Below are positions 8,763 through 16,961 of a stretch of DNA of 47,774 bases, piece by piece. How positions within the stretch are numbered: the first letter of the stretch is position 1; every line of letters begins with the position of its first letter. This DNA is from Chloroflexota bacterium (GTDB lineage: Bacteria > Chloroflexota > Limnocylindria > P2-11E), in assembly GCA_005889295.1 (NCBI GenBank), contig VBEY01000059.1, forward strand, positions 1-47,774. The letters are read 5' to 3'. The translations under genes and the position numbers were made by a program. Below the pieces are notes generated by a model that was not told where the DNA came from, ran no database searches, and saw only the letters and a list, made by a program, of their open reading frames with translations.

Positions 8763-9166
8763 GCGACAACGATCCGTTCCTTGGACTCGTCGATGACCTC
8801 CTTCGCCTGGAGCTGCCCGCCGGCCTGCACGCGGTCACGATCGAGGTCGAGGCGGATGGATTCGCCGTCTCCGTTTCGCGGCACGGGCAGGCCGGGACCG
8901 CGACCGCGCCGGCCGCGGAGCGCGAACAGGGTCCGACCGAGAAAACGCAGCGCGTGCACGCGACGACGGTCGGCGTGTTCAGCACGGCGCGAGAGTGGAC
9001 CACCGGCGATGCGGTCGCGCGGGGCGATGTCCTTGGCGGGATCCAGTCCCTTGGTCGCATCGCCGAGATCAGCGCGCCCGCCGACGGCGAGATCCGCGAG
9101 GTCCTCGTGACGGGTGGTGCGCCGGTGGAGTACGGGCAGGCGCTCTTCGTCATTGCCCTCCGCTGA
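8759..9166 (+). CDS. BCCP-like protein lacking the biotinylated lysine (BADC-like)
   Basis: A 135-residue protein with the full layout of a biotin carboxyl carrier protein. An N-terminal LVDDLLRL..TIEVEADGFAVSVSRHG stretch parallels LVAELLER..ELEVKRGGVRVRVAKDG of the true AccB at 23525-23983. A charged linker follows, then a biotinyl/lipoyl domain (about 68-135) ending in GAPVEYGQALFVI. At the hairpin where AccB has EAMK, this protein has QSLG (residues 96-99), so glycine replaces the biotin lysine. It cannot be biotinylated there. It overlaps accA by four bases. A structural or regulatory subunit of acetyl-CoA carboxylase is my inference, by analogy with plant BADC proteins. Confidence 0.82.
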   Translation: MSDNDPFLGLVDDLLRLELPAGLHAVTIEVEADGFAVSVSRHGQAGTATAPAAEREQGPTEKTQRVHATTVGVFSTAREWTTGDAVARGDVLGGIQSLGRIAEISAPADGEIREVLVTGGAPVEYGQALFVIALR

Positions 9167-9428
9167 CCGAATCGCCGTCAAGGTCCACGAGTCCGGCGAC
9201 GGCCACGTCGCGCTGGTCACGGTGAACGATCGCGTCACGACGACGCACCGGGTGCGCATCTCGCCCGCCGAACGCGAGCGCTTCGGCGGCGACGACGTCG
9301 CGGACCTGGTCAGGCGCTCGTTCGAGTTCCTCCTGGCGCGCGAGGCGAACAGTTCGATCCTTCGCGAGTTCGACCTCTCGACGATCGAGCGGTATTTCCC
9401 CGAGTACGCGCGCGAGATTCGGAGCTAG
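9153..9428 (+). CDS. Conserved small protein, function unknown
   Basis: A 91-residue soluble protein with no membrane segment or signal peptide. It contains a beta-rich first half (IAVKVHESGDGHVALVTVND) and a helical second half with the EFLLAREANSSILREFDL and IERYFPEYAREIRS segments. That ending is typical of small conserved proteins of unknown role in Chloroflexota and Actinomycetota. The TTG at 9153 is the last start that keeps the conserved part and overlaps the end of the carrier-like gene by 14 bases; GTG codons at 9114 and 9117 are alternatives. It is the last gene of the thr-birA-acc block and converges on the membrane protein, sharing its last four bases. Confidence 0.65.
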   Translation: MPSADRIAVKVHESGDGHVALVTVNDRVTTTHRVRISPAERERFGGDDVADLVRRSFEFLLAREANSSILREFDLSTIERYFPEYAREIRS

Positions 9429-10186
9429 CCGACCAAGGCGGGAGCGGGTGCCTCGACCCGCTTGAGCCCGCGCGCCGCCCGCCAGCCGGAGACCAGGCCG
9501 AAGATGGCGATCGCATGCACCGCGATCCCGAGGAAGTCCTCGGCCAACACGAACAGGAGACCGTCGAGGAGGTACAGCCCGGTGCCGATCGCGTACCAGC
9601 CGAGCCGTCCGCGGCGCGCGGCCCGCCCGATGAGCAGAAATCCACCGGCGATCGCGATGTCGATGATGAACGCGTAGATCGGCGTGCGCACGGTGTTGCT
9701 GAGACCCTCGGCAAATCCGTCGACGAGGTACGTCACGCCGAGGCCGACCACAAGACCCCACTGCGTCCCGGCCGCGTTGAGCACCGAGTTGAGGATCGAC
9801 GCGCCCCCGATCCAGTAGAACCAGGCGCCACCGCTGTTGCGTCGTTGCAAGAGCTGGAACCGAACGAGGTCCTGGCTGCTGACGGCGGCTCCCGTCGCAT
9901 CGGACGCGCCCGCGAGCGGCGCCGGGAGGGTCGTCTCCGTGCCAAGCACGGGCTTGCCGTCAACGTGCAGCGTCGGCTGATCGTTGGAGACGCGCGGGAT
10001 CACCACGGTGAGGACGTGCCCCCCGAGGCTCCTGACGAAGCGGTCGGACTCTGGCGTCTGATCGAAGCGCTCGACCTGTCGCTTGTCGACCGTGACGCGG
10101 ACGCCGAAAAGCGGCGCGCGATCGACGAGCACACGATGCTGGCGACCCGACGCCTCGGTGACCGCCCATTCCGCTACACGTGCCAT
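9425..10186 (-). CDS. Predicted membrane protein, function unknown
   Basis: A 253-residue protein in two parts. Residues 1 to about 120 are soluble and start with MARVAEWAVTEASGRQH, a stretch followed by alternating beta-strands including VLTVVIPRVS and LHVDGKPVL. The second half holds about four hydrophobic helices: WFYWIGGASILNSVL, a TYLVDGF and IYAFIIDIAIAGGFLLIG pair, YAIGTGLYLLDGLLFVLAEDFLG, and IAVHAIAIFGLVSGW. I do not recognise a named family with certainty. The ATG at 10186 is preferred over a longer frame. It is divergent from fabD, with 85 bases between the two starts. Confidence 0.72.
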   Translation of the reverse strand: MARVAEWAVTEASGRQHRVLVDRAPLFGVRVTVDKRQVERFDQTPESDRFVRSLGGHVLTVVIPRVSNDQPTLHVDGKPVLGTETTLPAPLAGASDATGAAVSSQDLVRFQLLQRRNSGGAWFYWIGGASILNSVLNAAGTQWGLVVGLGVTYLVDGFAEGLSNTVRTPIYAFIIDIAIAGGFLLIGRAARRGRLGWYAIGTGLYLLDGLLFVLAEDFLGIAVHAIAIFGLVSGWRAARGLKRVEAPAPALVG

Positions 10187-10255
10187 AGGCCGGAGATCAT
10201 CGTCGCGAAGGGCAGGCAACCCGGTAGCGGTCGCGTCTCACCGAGCGGCAGTACG

Positions 10256-10261
10256 TAGACT
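10256..10261 (+). promoter_or_regulatory. Possible -10 box (TAGACT) for fabD
   Basis: TAGACT ends ten bases before the fabD ATG with no SD in between. The identical hexamer sits before fabZ and fabF, so it may mark shared promoters of fatty-acid genes. Confidence 0.42.
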
Positions 10262-10271
10262 CGGCGGCTTC

Positions 10272-11216
10272 ATGGGAACCAATGGGGTCGCATGGCTCTT
10301 TCCCGGTCAAGGATCGCAGACCGTCGGAATGGGAAAAGACCTCGCGGATCGTTACCCCAGCGCGGCCCGCGTCTTCGAAGAAGCGAATGACGCAATCGGT
10401 GTCGATCTGCGTGCGCTCTCGTTCGACGGACCGCCGGAGGAGCTCGATAAGACCTCGAATACCCAGCCCGCCCTCGTCGCCGCGTCAATCGCGGCCTTGC
10501 GCGCGGCGGAGGAAGCCAGTGGCGGTCGGTTGCCCGAGCCGGTGGTTGTCCTCGGCCACTCGCTCGGCGAGTTCAGCGCGCTCGTCGCGGGCGGCGCGCT
10601 CAAGCTCGCGGATGCGGTGCGGTTGGTCCGCACGCGAGGCGAGCTGATGCAAAGCGCCGATTCCGGAGGGGCCATGGCCGCCGTGATCGGACTCGACGCG
10701 TACGTCGTGGCGCGCGCGCTGATCGGAACGCATGTCGTCGTCGCCAACGACAACGCACCGGGCCAGGTCGTCATCTCCGGACCGCGCATCGAGCTCACTC
10801 GCGCGGCCGAGGATCTGAAGAGCATCGGTGCAAAGCGGGTCGTACCCCTGCGGGTGTCAGCAGCGTTCCACTCGCCGGCGATGCAGGCCGCCGCGCCGCG
10901 GCTCCGTCAGGCGATCGACGTCACTCCGTTCAATGCCCTCCGCTATCGCCTCATCGCGAACGTGGATGCCAAGGTCCACGAGCACGCGCGTGCGATGCCC
11001 GCGCTCCTGGAGAAGCAGGTGTGGTCTCCGGTACAGTGGGTCGCCTCGGTCAAGCGGGCCTATGGGGAGGGCGCGTCCGCGTTCGTTGAGTTCGGTCCCG
11101 GGACCGTGCTTACGGGCCTCGCCAAGCGGATCCTTCCCGACGTGGTGACCGGGAACGTTTCGGACGAGGGCACGCTTCGGCAGTCGCTTCCGCTGTTGAA
11201 GGGAGATGCGCGGTGA
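10272..11216 (+). CDS. fabD: Malonyl-CoA:ACP transacylase
   Basis: A 314-residue FabD that transfers malonyl from CoA to acyl carrier protein, starting fatty-acid elongation. The N-terminal FPGQGSQTVGMG motif (residues 10-21) and nucleophile S97 in GHSLGE are present. H200 in AFHSPAM completes the catalytic dyad. Length is normal. The ATG at 10272 places the FPGQGSQ motif in the usual position; the frame is open upstream but overlaps the divergent gene. It uses the malonyl-CoA made by the carboxylase encoded around it and overlaps the VOC gene by four bases (GTGA). Confidence 0.95.
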   Translation: MGTNGVAWLFPGQGSQTVGMGKDLADRYPSAARVFEEANDAIGVDLRALSFDGPPEELDKTSNTQPALVAASIAALRAAEEASGGRLPEPVVVLGHSLGEFSALVAGGALKLADAVRLVRTRGELMQSADSGGAMAAVIGLDAYVVARALIGTHVVVANDNAPGQVVISGPRIELTRAAEDLKSIGAKRVVPLRVSAAFHSPAMQAAAPRLRQAIDVTPFNALRYRLIANVDAKVHEHARAMPALLEKQVWSPVQWVASVKRAYGEGASAFVEFGPGTVLTGLAKRILPDVVTGNVSDEGTLRQSLPLLKGDAR

Positions 11217-11554
11217 GGGTCACCAAGACGTACGTCCGCTTGCTGGCGGTCGACGTCGCAAAGACCGCGGGGTTCTATGAACGCGCCCTCGGACTCATCG
11301 CTCGTTCTGAGTCACCAGCGTGGACCGAGCTCTCCGCGGACGGCGGCGTGGTCGCGCTCCACGACGGTGGCGCGAAAGCGCCGACTGAGACGCACCTCGG
11401 TTTCGAGGTCGACGACATCACCGCGGCCTGCGCGGCGGTGCAACGCGAGGGCGGCGAGGTCGTCGCGAGACCGGTCGATCAGTACGGCATCCTCGTCGCG
11501 CGCGCCGCGGACCCCGACGGGAATCGCTTCTGGCTTGCGCAGGTGTCACCGTAA
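11213..11554 (+). CDS. VOC (glyoxalase/bleomycin-resistance) family protein
   Basis: A 113-residue single VOC module with the paired beta-alpha-beta-beta-beta units: TYVRLLAVDVAKTAGFYERALGL at the front and the THLGFEVDD and ADPDGNRFWLAQV strands at the back. Candidate metal ligands are H61 in THLGFEV and a late glutamate/aspartate, but the ligand set is incomplete compared with glyoxalase I. The substrate is unknown. Its place between fabD and accC, overlapping both, hints at a role linked to acyl-CoA metabolism such as a methylmalonyl-CoA epimerase-like activity, but nothing in the sequence proves it. Confidence 0.8.
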   Translation: MRVTKTYVRLLAVDVAKTAGFYERALGLIARSESPAWTELSADGGVVALHDGGAKAPTETHLGFEVDDITAACAAVQREGGEVVARPVDQYGILVARAADPDGNRFWLAQVSP

Positions 11555-12915
11555 TGACCCCGATCGAGAAGGTCCTCATCGCGAATCGCGGCGAGATCGC
11601 GGTGCGGATCATCCGCGCCTGCCGCGAGCTCGGCATCCAGTCGGTCGCCGTGTACAGCGAAGCGGACGCGCACAGCCTCCCGGTCCATCTCGCCGACGAA
11701 GCGATCTGCATCGGACCGGCGAACGCGCGCGAGTCGTACATGAACATTCCCGCGATCATCTCCGCGGCGCTCCTGTCGGGCGCGCAGGCGATCCATCCTG
11801 GGTACGGCTTCGTTTCGGAGAACGCCGACTTCGCCGAGGTCTGCAAGGACCACGGCCTCGTGTTCATAGGCCCGCCGCCCGAAGTTCTGCGGCTGTTCCA
11901 CGACAAAGCGCAGACACGGCTCGAGATGAAGCGCGCCGGGATGCCGGTCATTCCCGGTTCGGACGGTCCGGTGCGCAACGTTGCCGAGGCGCTGCGCATC
12001 GCCGAAGCGATCGGCTATCCGGTGATGCTGAAGGCGAAAGCCGGCGGCGGCGGGCGCGGGATGCGCAAGGCGATCTCGCCCTCCGAGCTGCAGCGCCTCT
12101 GGCCGCAAGCCGCGAGCGAGGCGAGGGCGTCGTTCGGCGACGACGGCATCTACGTCGAGCGGTGTCTCGAGGGCGTGCGGCACGTCGAAGCGCAGATCGC
12201 GGTCGATGAGTCGGGGCGGGGCATCTGCCTCGGCGAGCGCGAGTGCTCGATCCAGCGTCGCAACCAGAAGATGATCGAAGAAGCGCCTTCGGCCTCGATC
12301 AGCGAGAGCCTGCGACAAGAAATCGCGAAGCTCGCGGTCGACGCGGCCGTTCGCTCGGGCTACCGCAACGTCGGGACCTTCGAGTTCCTCGTCGACGCGC
12401 AGAACAAGCCGTATTTCATCGAGGTGAACTCGCGGATCCAGGTCGAGCACACGGTGACCGAGATGACCACCGGGATGGACCTCGTGAAGGAGCAGATCGC
12501 GCTCGCGTCCGGCGAGCTCCTCTCATTCAGCGAGGAGCAGATCTGGGTGCACGGCCACGCCATCGAGTGCCGCATCAATGCCGAGGATGCTGAGGCGAAC
12601 TTCGCTCCCTCGACCGGCGTGCTCACGAGCTGGCTACCTCCTGCCGGACCGGGAATTCGCCTGGACTCGCACTGTTTTCAGGGCTACGAGGTCCCGCCGT
12701 ATTACGACTCGCTCCTCGCGAAGGTGATCGCGTGGGGCCGCGACCGGCACGAGGCGGTCGCCCGCATGCAGCGCGCTTTGGACGAATTCACGATCGTTGG
12801 CGTGACGACGAATATCCCGGCGCACAAGAAGATCCTCGCGAGCGATCTCTTCCGCTCCGGGCAGGTGACCACGCACTTGATAGATACTGTCGGGGTCGAT
12901 GCGCTCGCCGGCTGA
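11554..12915 (+). CDS. accC: Biotin carboxylase subunit of acetyl-CoA carboxylase
   Basis: A 453-residue ATP-grasp biotin carboxylase that carboxylates biotin on AccB using ATP and bicarbonate. Motifs are intact: IANRGEIAVRIIRAC (9-24), HPGYGFVSEN (81-90), the glycine-rich ATP loop KAKAGGGGRGMR (160-171), the biotin-binding QRRNQKMIEE, and EVNSRIQVEH (290-299) with the catalytic arginine. Length matches stand-alone AccC. The ATG shares one base with the VOC stop codon. It lies in a different cluster from accDA and from accB, so the carboxylase is built from three loci within this window. Confidence 0.96.
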   Translation: MTPIEKVLIANRGEIAVRIIRACRELGIQSVAVYSEADAHSLPVHLADEAICIGPANARESYMNIPAIISAALLSGAQAIHPGYGFVSENADFAEVCKDHGLVFIGPPPEVLRLFHDKAQTRLEMKRAGMPVIPGSDGPVRNVAEALRIAEAIGYPVMLKAKAGGGGRGMRKAISPSELQRLWPQAASEARASFGDDGIYVERCLEGVRHVEAQIAVDESGRGICLGERECSIQRRNQKMIEEAPSASISESLRQEIAKLAVDAAVRSGYRNVGTFEFLVDAQNKPYFIEVNSRIQVEHTVTEMTTGMDLVKEQIALASGELLSFSEEQIWVHGHAIECRINAEDAEANFAPSTGVLTSWLPPAGPGIRLDSHCFQGYEVPPYYDSLLAKVIAWGRDRHEAVARMQRALDEFTIVGVTTNIPAHKKILASDLFRSGQVTTHLIDTVGVDALAG

Positions 12916-12924
12916 CTGGCTTCG

Positions 12925-13401
12925 ATGAAGATGCGGATCCGCTCTGGAGTGGTGCCGAGTAACACGGCCGTCGCTTTGCTCGCGCTGCTCCTCGCTCTCC
13001 TCGTCGGGGTCACAGCTCTGCGAGGCCTGTTGGGCGCATCGGCCCAGCCTTCTGTCCCCATCCCCCTTCCGGCCGATAACCCCGCGACGATCGCGCCGAC
13101 GGTCGAGCCGAGTGCAGCGCCGCTCTTGCCGGGGTCCGCGGCTCCGGTGACAGAGACCGGGACGTCGCCTCTTCCGGCATCACAGACGACAGGACCCGCT
13201 CCAGCGTCGGTCCAACCGAGCAGCCCGACGGTCGCACCCCGAACTTCCATCCCGAGCGCGGCTCCTCGCGCAAGCCTGCCGCCCGGCCCTGCGACGAGCG
13301 CAGCTCCCGGGCGGGATGTCATGACGGTGGCACCCGAGGATGGCGGTCCCGGTGCCGCACAGCCGGGTGCGCGTATCTCGCCGCCTCCAGCGTCAAAGTA
13401 A
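12925..13401 (+). CDS. Membrane-anchored Pro/Ala/Ser/Thr-rich protein
   Basis: A 158-residue protein with a short basic N terminus, one hydrophobic helix (about residues 15-38, rich in Leu and Ala) and a long disordered tail dominated by Pro, Ala, Ser and Thr. There is no lipobox and no recognisable domain, so it is likely a bitopic membrane protein with an extracellular tail. It follows accC by nine bases and may be read with it. Its low-complexity composition makes family assignment impossible by eye; function unknown. Confidence 0.6.
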   Translation: MKMRIRSGVVPSNTAVALLALLLALLVGVTALRGLLGASAQPSVPIPLPADNPATIAPTVEPSAAPLLPGSAAPVTETGTSPLPASQTTGPAPASVQPSSPTVAPRTSIPSAAPRASLPPGPATSAAPGRDVMTVAPEDGGPGAAQPGARISPPPASK

Positions 13402-13491
13402 CTTCGTAACACCGCGATCGATCCGCTGACAGTTGTCGCAAAACGATCATGTCTGGTCGCGGTGAGGATTAGCGACAGGTCGGTCCTTCGC

Positions 13492-13519
13492 TTGACAACA
13501 CAACGAGCCTTGATAACTT
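13492..13519 (+). promoter_or_regulatory. Strong sigma-70-type promoter (TTGACA, 16 bp, TAACTT)
   Basis: A perfect -35 TTGACA at 13492-13497 is followed after 16 bases by TAACTT at 13514-13519. It lies inside the longest possible frame of the next gene, so transcription from it would start after the first possible start codon. This argues for the GTG at 13564 as the real start. Confidence 0.6.
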
Positions 13520-13563
13520 CGTCCACCGTTCGCGGGGGTCGAGGGGGGGCCGGTCGGCCGGTC

Positions 13564-15519
13564 GTGGGATCCCTCATCGCGATATCCGCCGCGTCTCCCG
13601 CGACAGCCGCCTCGGGGATCACCCGCCAGATCGCGCTCGCGGGCACCGGTTCACCGGTAACACGCGAATACGTCCCGTCCTCCGACACTCTCAGTGCCCC
13701 CGAGCTTCGCGGGATCGACGGCGGACCTGCGGTCCCCGAGTTCAACGGGATCATCCCTGCCTCGACGCGAGAAGGGAGCTCAACCGGAAGCACGGGCGCC
13801 GCGCCACGGCTGAAGACAAGCTTCGAAGGCTTGAACATGTTCCAGCAGCGCTTCGCGCGCGGTGGCAACCAGTTCACCGTAGAGCCGCCGGACCAGGGTC
13901 TTTGCGTAGGCAACGGCTACATCGTCGAGACAGTCAACGACGTCTTCAACGTGTACAACTCGAGCGGAGTTTCGCAGCTTGCCGCCAACAATGTCGGCGG
14001 GGCGGTTGACCTCAACTCGTTCTTCGGCTACCCGCCGGCCATCAACCGCAGCACCGGTGTCTTCGGTCAATCCGTAACAGACCCGAGCTGCCTGTACGAC
14101 TCGCAGACCAGGCGGTTCTTCGTTGTAGCGCTGACCCTCGAGAGGAAGCCGAACGGTCCCTTAACTCTCGTGAATCACCTCGACCTTGCCGTGAGCACCA
14201 CGTCGAACCCGACCGGTCTGTGGAAGATCTACAAGGTCGACGTCACCAACGATGGGTCGAACCCCGCGCCTCAGAACGCCTGCCCGTGCATCGGCGACTA
14301 CCCGCACATCGGAGCGGACGCGAACGGCTTCTACATCACGACGAATGCCTATCCCTGGACCGCGGTCAGCTCCGAGTTCGCTGGTGCGCAGATCTACGCG
14401 TTCTCCAAGCGCCAGCTCGCTTCAGGACCGGCTTCGGTGAGCGTCACGCGCATCGACACATGGAACGCGGTCAACGTCCCGAGCGACGCTGGGCCGAAGC
14501 AGCCTGGCTTCACGGTCTGGCCTTCGGTTTCCGCGGAGGTCTCCGATGAAGTCGGCGAGAACGGCACCGAGTTCTTCATGAGCTCGAACGCCGCGGACGA
14601 GGCGACACACCCGATCGCTGGCATCGGTGGTAACTACGTCTCCAACCAGATCGTCGTGTGGTCGCTCAGTAACACCAAGTCCCTCGACCGCAAGACCCCT
14701 TCTCTCAATCTCACGAACAAGGTCCTGCAGGTGAACACGTACGCGATTCCTCGGCGGGCGGAGCAGCCCGGCTCGGGCAATGCGCCCGGAGACGACACGC
14801 CGCAGGGCAAGTGCATCAACGACACGACCACTCCGACTCCCTTTGGGACCGGCTGCTGGAACATCATTTTCTTCAGTGAACCGGCCCACAACGAAGTCGT
14901 GTCGCGCCTTGATTCGAACGACACGCGCATTCAGCAGGTCATGTTCGCGGACGGGAAGCTCTGGGGTGCCCTGGGCACCGCAGTGAGCTTCGATAGCAAT
15001 CCTGCTCACAACAAGGCGGGCATCGCCTACTTCATCGTCAAGGTGGGCGATGAGGATGACGGATTGAATGCCAGCATCGTCCGACAAGGAACCTATGGCG
15101 TCGCGGGCAAGAACCTGCTCTACCCAGCCATCGGGGTGACCGAAAGCGGCCGTGGTGTGGTTGCGTTCACGCTCGTTAGCGCCACCGACTTCCCGAGCGC
15201 GGCGTATGCATCAATCGACGCGAAAAACGGCATAGGCGCGGTCCGGATCGCGGCGGCCGGAGCCGCGACGGACGACGGCTTTACCAGCTACAAATCCCAG
15301 GTCGGCGACCCGCCCCGGACACGATGGGGCGACTACGGCGCAGCCGCTGTCGATGGAGACTCCATTTGGATCGCGAGCGAGTACATCGCGGCAGCGTGCG
15401 ATTACAAGAAGTGGGGCGGCAGTTTCTTCCCCGACGGTACCGGAACGTTCGGTCGTTGCGGCGGCACCCGTGCAGCTCTGGCAAACTGGTCCACGCGGAT
15501 CAGTAAGATCACGCCGTAA
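13564..15519 (+). CDS. Large secreted protein, function unknown
   Basis: A 651-residue exported protein. A hydrophobic stretch GSLIAISAASPATAA near the N terminus looks like the end of a signal peptide. The rest is Asn/Thr/Gly-rich, lacks further membrane helices and has paired cysteines (for example in CPCIGDYPH, and again near the C terminus), fitting an extracellular beta-propeller-like fold. Repeated motifs such as QGLCVGNGYIVETVND, CIGDYPHIGADANGFYITTN and RWGDYGAAAVDGDSIWIASEY resemble blades. Codon use is slightly less GC-biased than the neighbours. The frame is open from a GTG at 13462; I prefer 13564 because a consensus promoter lies between. It ends in a strong terminator and is probably a single-gene unit. 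Confidence 0.75.
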   Translation: MGSLIAISAASPATAASGITRQIALAGTGSPVTREYVPSSDTLSAPELRGIDGGPAVPEFNGIIPASTREGSSTGSTGAAPRLKTSFEGLNMFQQRFARGGNQFTVEPPDQGLCVGNGYIVETVNDVFNVYNSSGVSQLAANNVGGAVDLNSFFGYPPAINRSTGVFGQSVTDPSCLYDSQTRRFFVVALTLERKPNGPLTLVNHLDLAVSTTSNPTGLWKIYKVDVTNDGSNPAPQNACPCIGDYPHIGADANGFYITTNAYPWTAVSSEFAGAQIYAFSKRQLASGPASVSVTRIDTWNAVNVPSDAGPKQPGFTVWPSVSAEVSDEVGENGTEFFMSSNAADEATHPIAGIGGNYVSNQIVVWSLSNTKSLDRKTPSLNLTNKVLQVNTYAIPRRAEQPGSGNAPGDDTPQGKCINDTTTPTPFGTGCWNIIFFSEPAHNEVVSRLDSNDTRIQQVMFADGKLWGALGTAVSFDSNPAHNKAGIAYFIVKVGDEDDGLNASIVRQGTYGVAGKNLLYPAIGVTESGRGVVAFTLVSATDFPSAAYASIDAKNGIGAVRIAAAGAATDDGFTSYKSQVGDPPRTRWGDYGAAAVDGDSIWIASEYIAAACDYKKWGGSFFPDGTGTFGRCGGTRAALANWSTRISKITP

Positions 15520-15540
15520 CTCGCGACCTCGCCAAACGCG

Positions 15541-15574
15541 AAGGGGACCACCGCAGGGTGGTCCCCTTCTTTGT
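15541..15574 (+). terminator. Rho-independent terminator
   Basis: A perfect 12-bp stem (AAGGGGACCACC paired with GGTGGTCCCCTT) with a four-base loop GCAG, followed by a T-rich CTTTGT run. It starts 21 bases after the stop codon of the secreted protein and just before the fabZ promoter. Confidence 0.92.
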
Positions 15575-15577
15575 CTC

Positions 15578-15583
15578 TAGACT
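15578..15583 (+). promoter_or_regulatory. Possible -10 box (TAGACT) for a leaderless fabZ transcript
   Basis: TAGACT ends eight bases before the fabZ ATG, immediately after a terminator. Because the terminator isolates it from upstream transcription, a promoter must lie in this short gap, which makes this one of the best supported boxes of this type. Confidence 0.55.
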
Positions 15584-15591
15584 CGCCGACG

Positions 15592-16035
15592 ATGTCCACC
15601 CTCGACAAAGCCGCGATCGAGAAACTCATTCCGCACCGCGATCCATTTCTCTTGATCGACCGCGTGATCGAGCTCGAGCCGGGCGTGCGCGCTGTCGCGG
15701 AGCACACCTTCACGGGCACGGAGTGGTACCAGCCGGGGCACTTCCCTGGTAATCCGATCGTGCCCGGCGTCATCCTCGTGGAATCGATGGCTCAAACCGC
15801 GACGGTCGGCGCCATGGCGCACCCGGACTATCGCGAAGGCCTCGGCCTGTTCGCGGGCATCGAGGAGATGCGCTTCAAGCGCATGGTCAAGCCCGGCGAC
15901 ACCGCGCGGTTCGAGGCGACGTTCGAGAAGATGCGGCGGGGGTTCGCCCGCGTCGCGGTCCGCACGATGATCGGCGACGAGCTCGCCGCCGAAGGTGTCA
16001 TCCTCGCGGTCTTTCAGCCGAAAACCAAGGCATGA
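15592..16035 (+). CDS. fabZ: 3-hydroxyacyl-ACP dehydratase FabZ
   Basis: A 147-residue hotdog-fold dehydratase that removes water from 3-hydroxyacyl-ACP during fatty-acid elongation. The IPHRDPFLLIDRV opening (13-25), catalytic H50 in PGHFPGNPIVPGV and E64 in ILVESMAQ are all present. The ATG at 15592 is preferred to an in-frame TTG at 15571 that lies in the terminator. It has no SD; a TAGACT box eight bases upstream suggests a leaderless transcript. It overlaps the arginase gene by four bases, an unusual pairing. Confidence 0.95.
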   Translation: MSTLDKAAIEKLIPHRDPFLLIDRVIELEPGVRAVAEHTFTGTEWYQPGHFPGNPIVPGVILVESMAQTATVGAMAHPDYREGLGLFAGIEEMRFKRMVKPGDTARFEATFEKMRRGFARVAVRTMIGDELAAEGVILAVFQPKTKA

Positions 16036-16961
16036 AACGCACCATCGAGATCGTCGGCGTCCCGATGGACCTTGGCGGAAACCGCCGCGGGGTCGATATG
16101 GGCCCTTCGGCGATCCGCTACGCGGGCCTTCGCGATAGGCTTGCGAGCCTCGGCTACGCGGTCCGCGATCGGGGGAACGTCCGCGTGGCCGACCGCGACG
16201 AGGGCGCGACCAAGGACTTCCGCGAGGTGGACAAGAACGAGCTCGCGCGCATGAGCGGGCGCGCCCACCACGTCGAAGAGATCGTCCGGGTCGCCCTGGA
16301 TCTCGCGAAGGTCGTCGCGGACATCGAGCGCGCCGGCAACATGGCGATCGTCCTCGGGGGCGATCACTCGATGGCGATAGGAACTCTCGCCGGGATCGCC
16401 CGCGGAGGCCGCCGTCCGGGAGTCATCTGGATGGACGCGCATGGCGACAGCAACACGCCGAAGACATCCCCGTCCGGGAACGTCCACGGGATGCCCTTCG
16501 CAGTCGCGTTCGGGCCCGCCGCCGAGACATTTCCGAAGGAGCTCTCTGGCTCGGTCGATGGCCACAAGGGTGTGCTCATCGGGCTCCGCAGCGTCGATGC
16601 TGGAGAGAAGGAGAACATCAGAGCCGCCGGGGTGACGCCGATCACGATGGCCGACATCGATCGCATGGGCATGAGCGCCGCGATGGAGAAAGCCATCGCG
16701 ATCGCGTCCAAAGGCGACGGCATCCACCTCTCTCTCGACATGGACGCGATCGATCCCGACGAAGCCCCAGGCGTGGGGACGCCCGTTCGCGGAGGGCTCA
16801 CCTACCGCGAAGCACAGCTCGCGATGGAGATGCTCGCCGCGTCAGGAAAGCTGCGCTCGCTTGAGGTCGCCGAAGTGAATCCAATCCTTGATCAGGGCAA
16901 TCGCACGGCGGCCCTCGCGGTGGAGCTCGTCGCGTCGGCGCTGGGGCAGACGATTCTCTAG
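16032..16961 (+). CDS. rocF: Arginase
   Basis: A 309-residue ureohydrolase that splits arginine to ornithine and urea using two Mn2+ ions. All metal motifs are present: GGDHS (109-113), DAHGD (135-139) and SLDMDAIDP (234-242). The SPSGNVHGMP segment (about 146-155) is the arginase-type substrate loop and distinguishes it from agmatinase and formimidoylglutamase. It is translationally coupled to fabZ and converges on the ankyrin gene with a four-base overlap of the two stop regions. No other arginine-catabolism gene is adjacent. Confidence 0.92.
   Translation: MKRTIEIVGVPMDLGGNRRGVDMGPSAIRYAGLRDRLASLGYAVRDRGNVRVADRDEGATKDFREVDKNELARMSGRAHHVEEIVRVALDLAKVVADIERAGNMAIVLGGDHSMAIGTLAGIARGGRRPGVIWMDAHGDSNTPKTSPSGNVHGMPFAVAFGPAAETFPKELSGSVDGHKGVLIGLRSVDAGEKENIRAAGVTPITMADIDRMGMSAAMEKAIAIASKGDGIHLSLDMDAIDPDEAPGVGTPVRGGLTYREAQLAMEMLAASGKLRSLEVAEVNPILDQGNRTAALAVELVASALGQTIL

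Noticed and set aside
13780-15087. Long minus-strand open frames beneath the secreted-protein gene and similar antisense frames elsewhere
   Set aside because: They are charged or Arg-rich, have no recognisable motif, and arise from the high GC content opposite real genes.
16032-16961. Agmatinase or formimidoylglutamase instead of arginase
   Set aside because: The SPSGNVHGMP loop after DAHGDSN is the arginase type; the other ureohydrolases differ at this loop.
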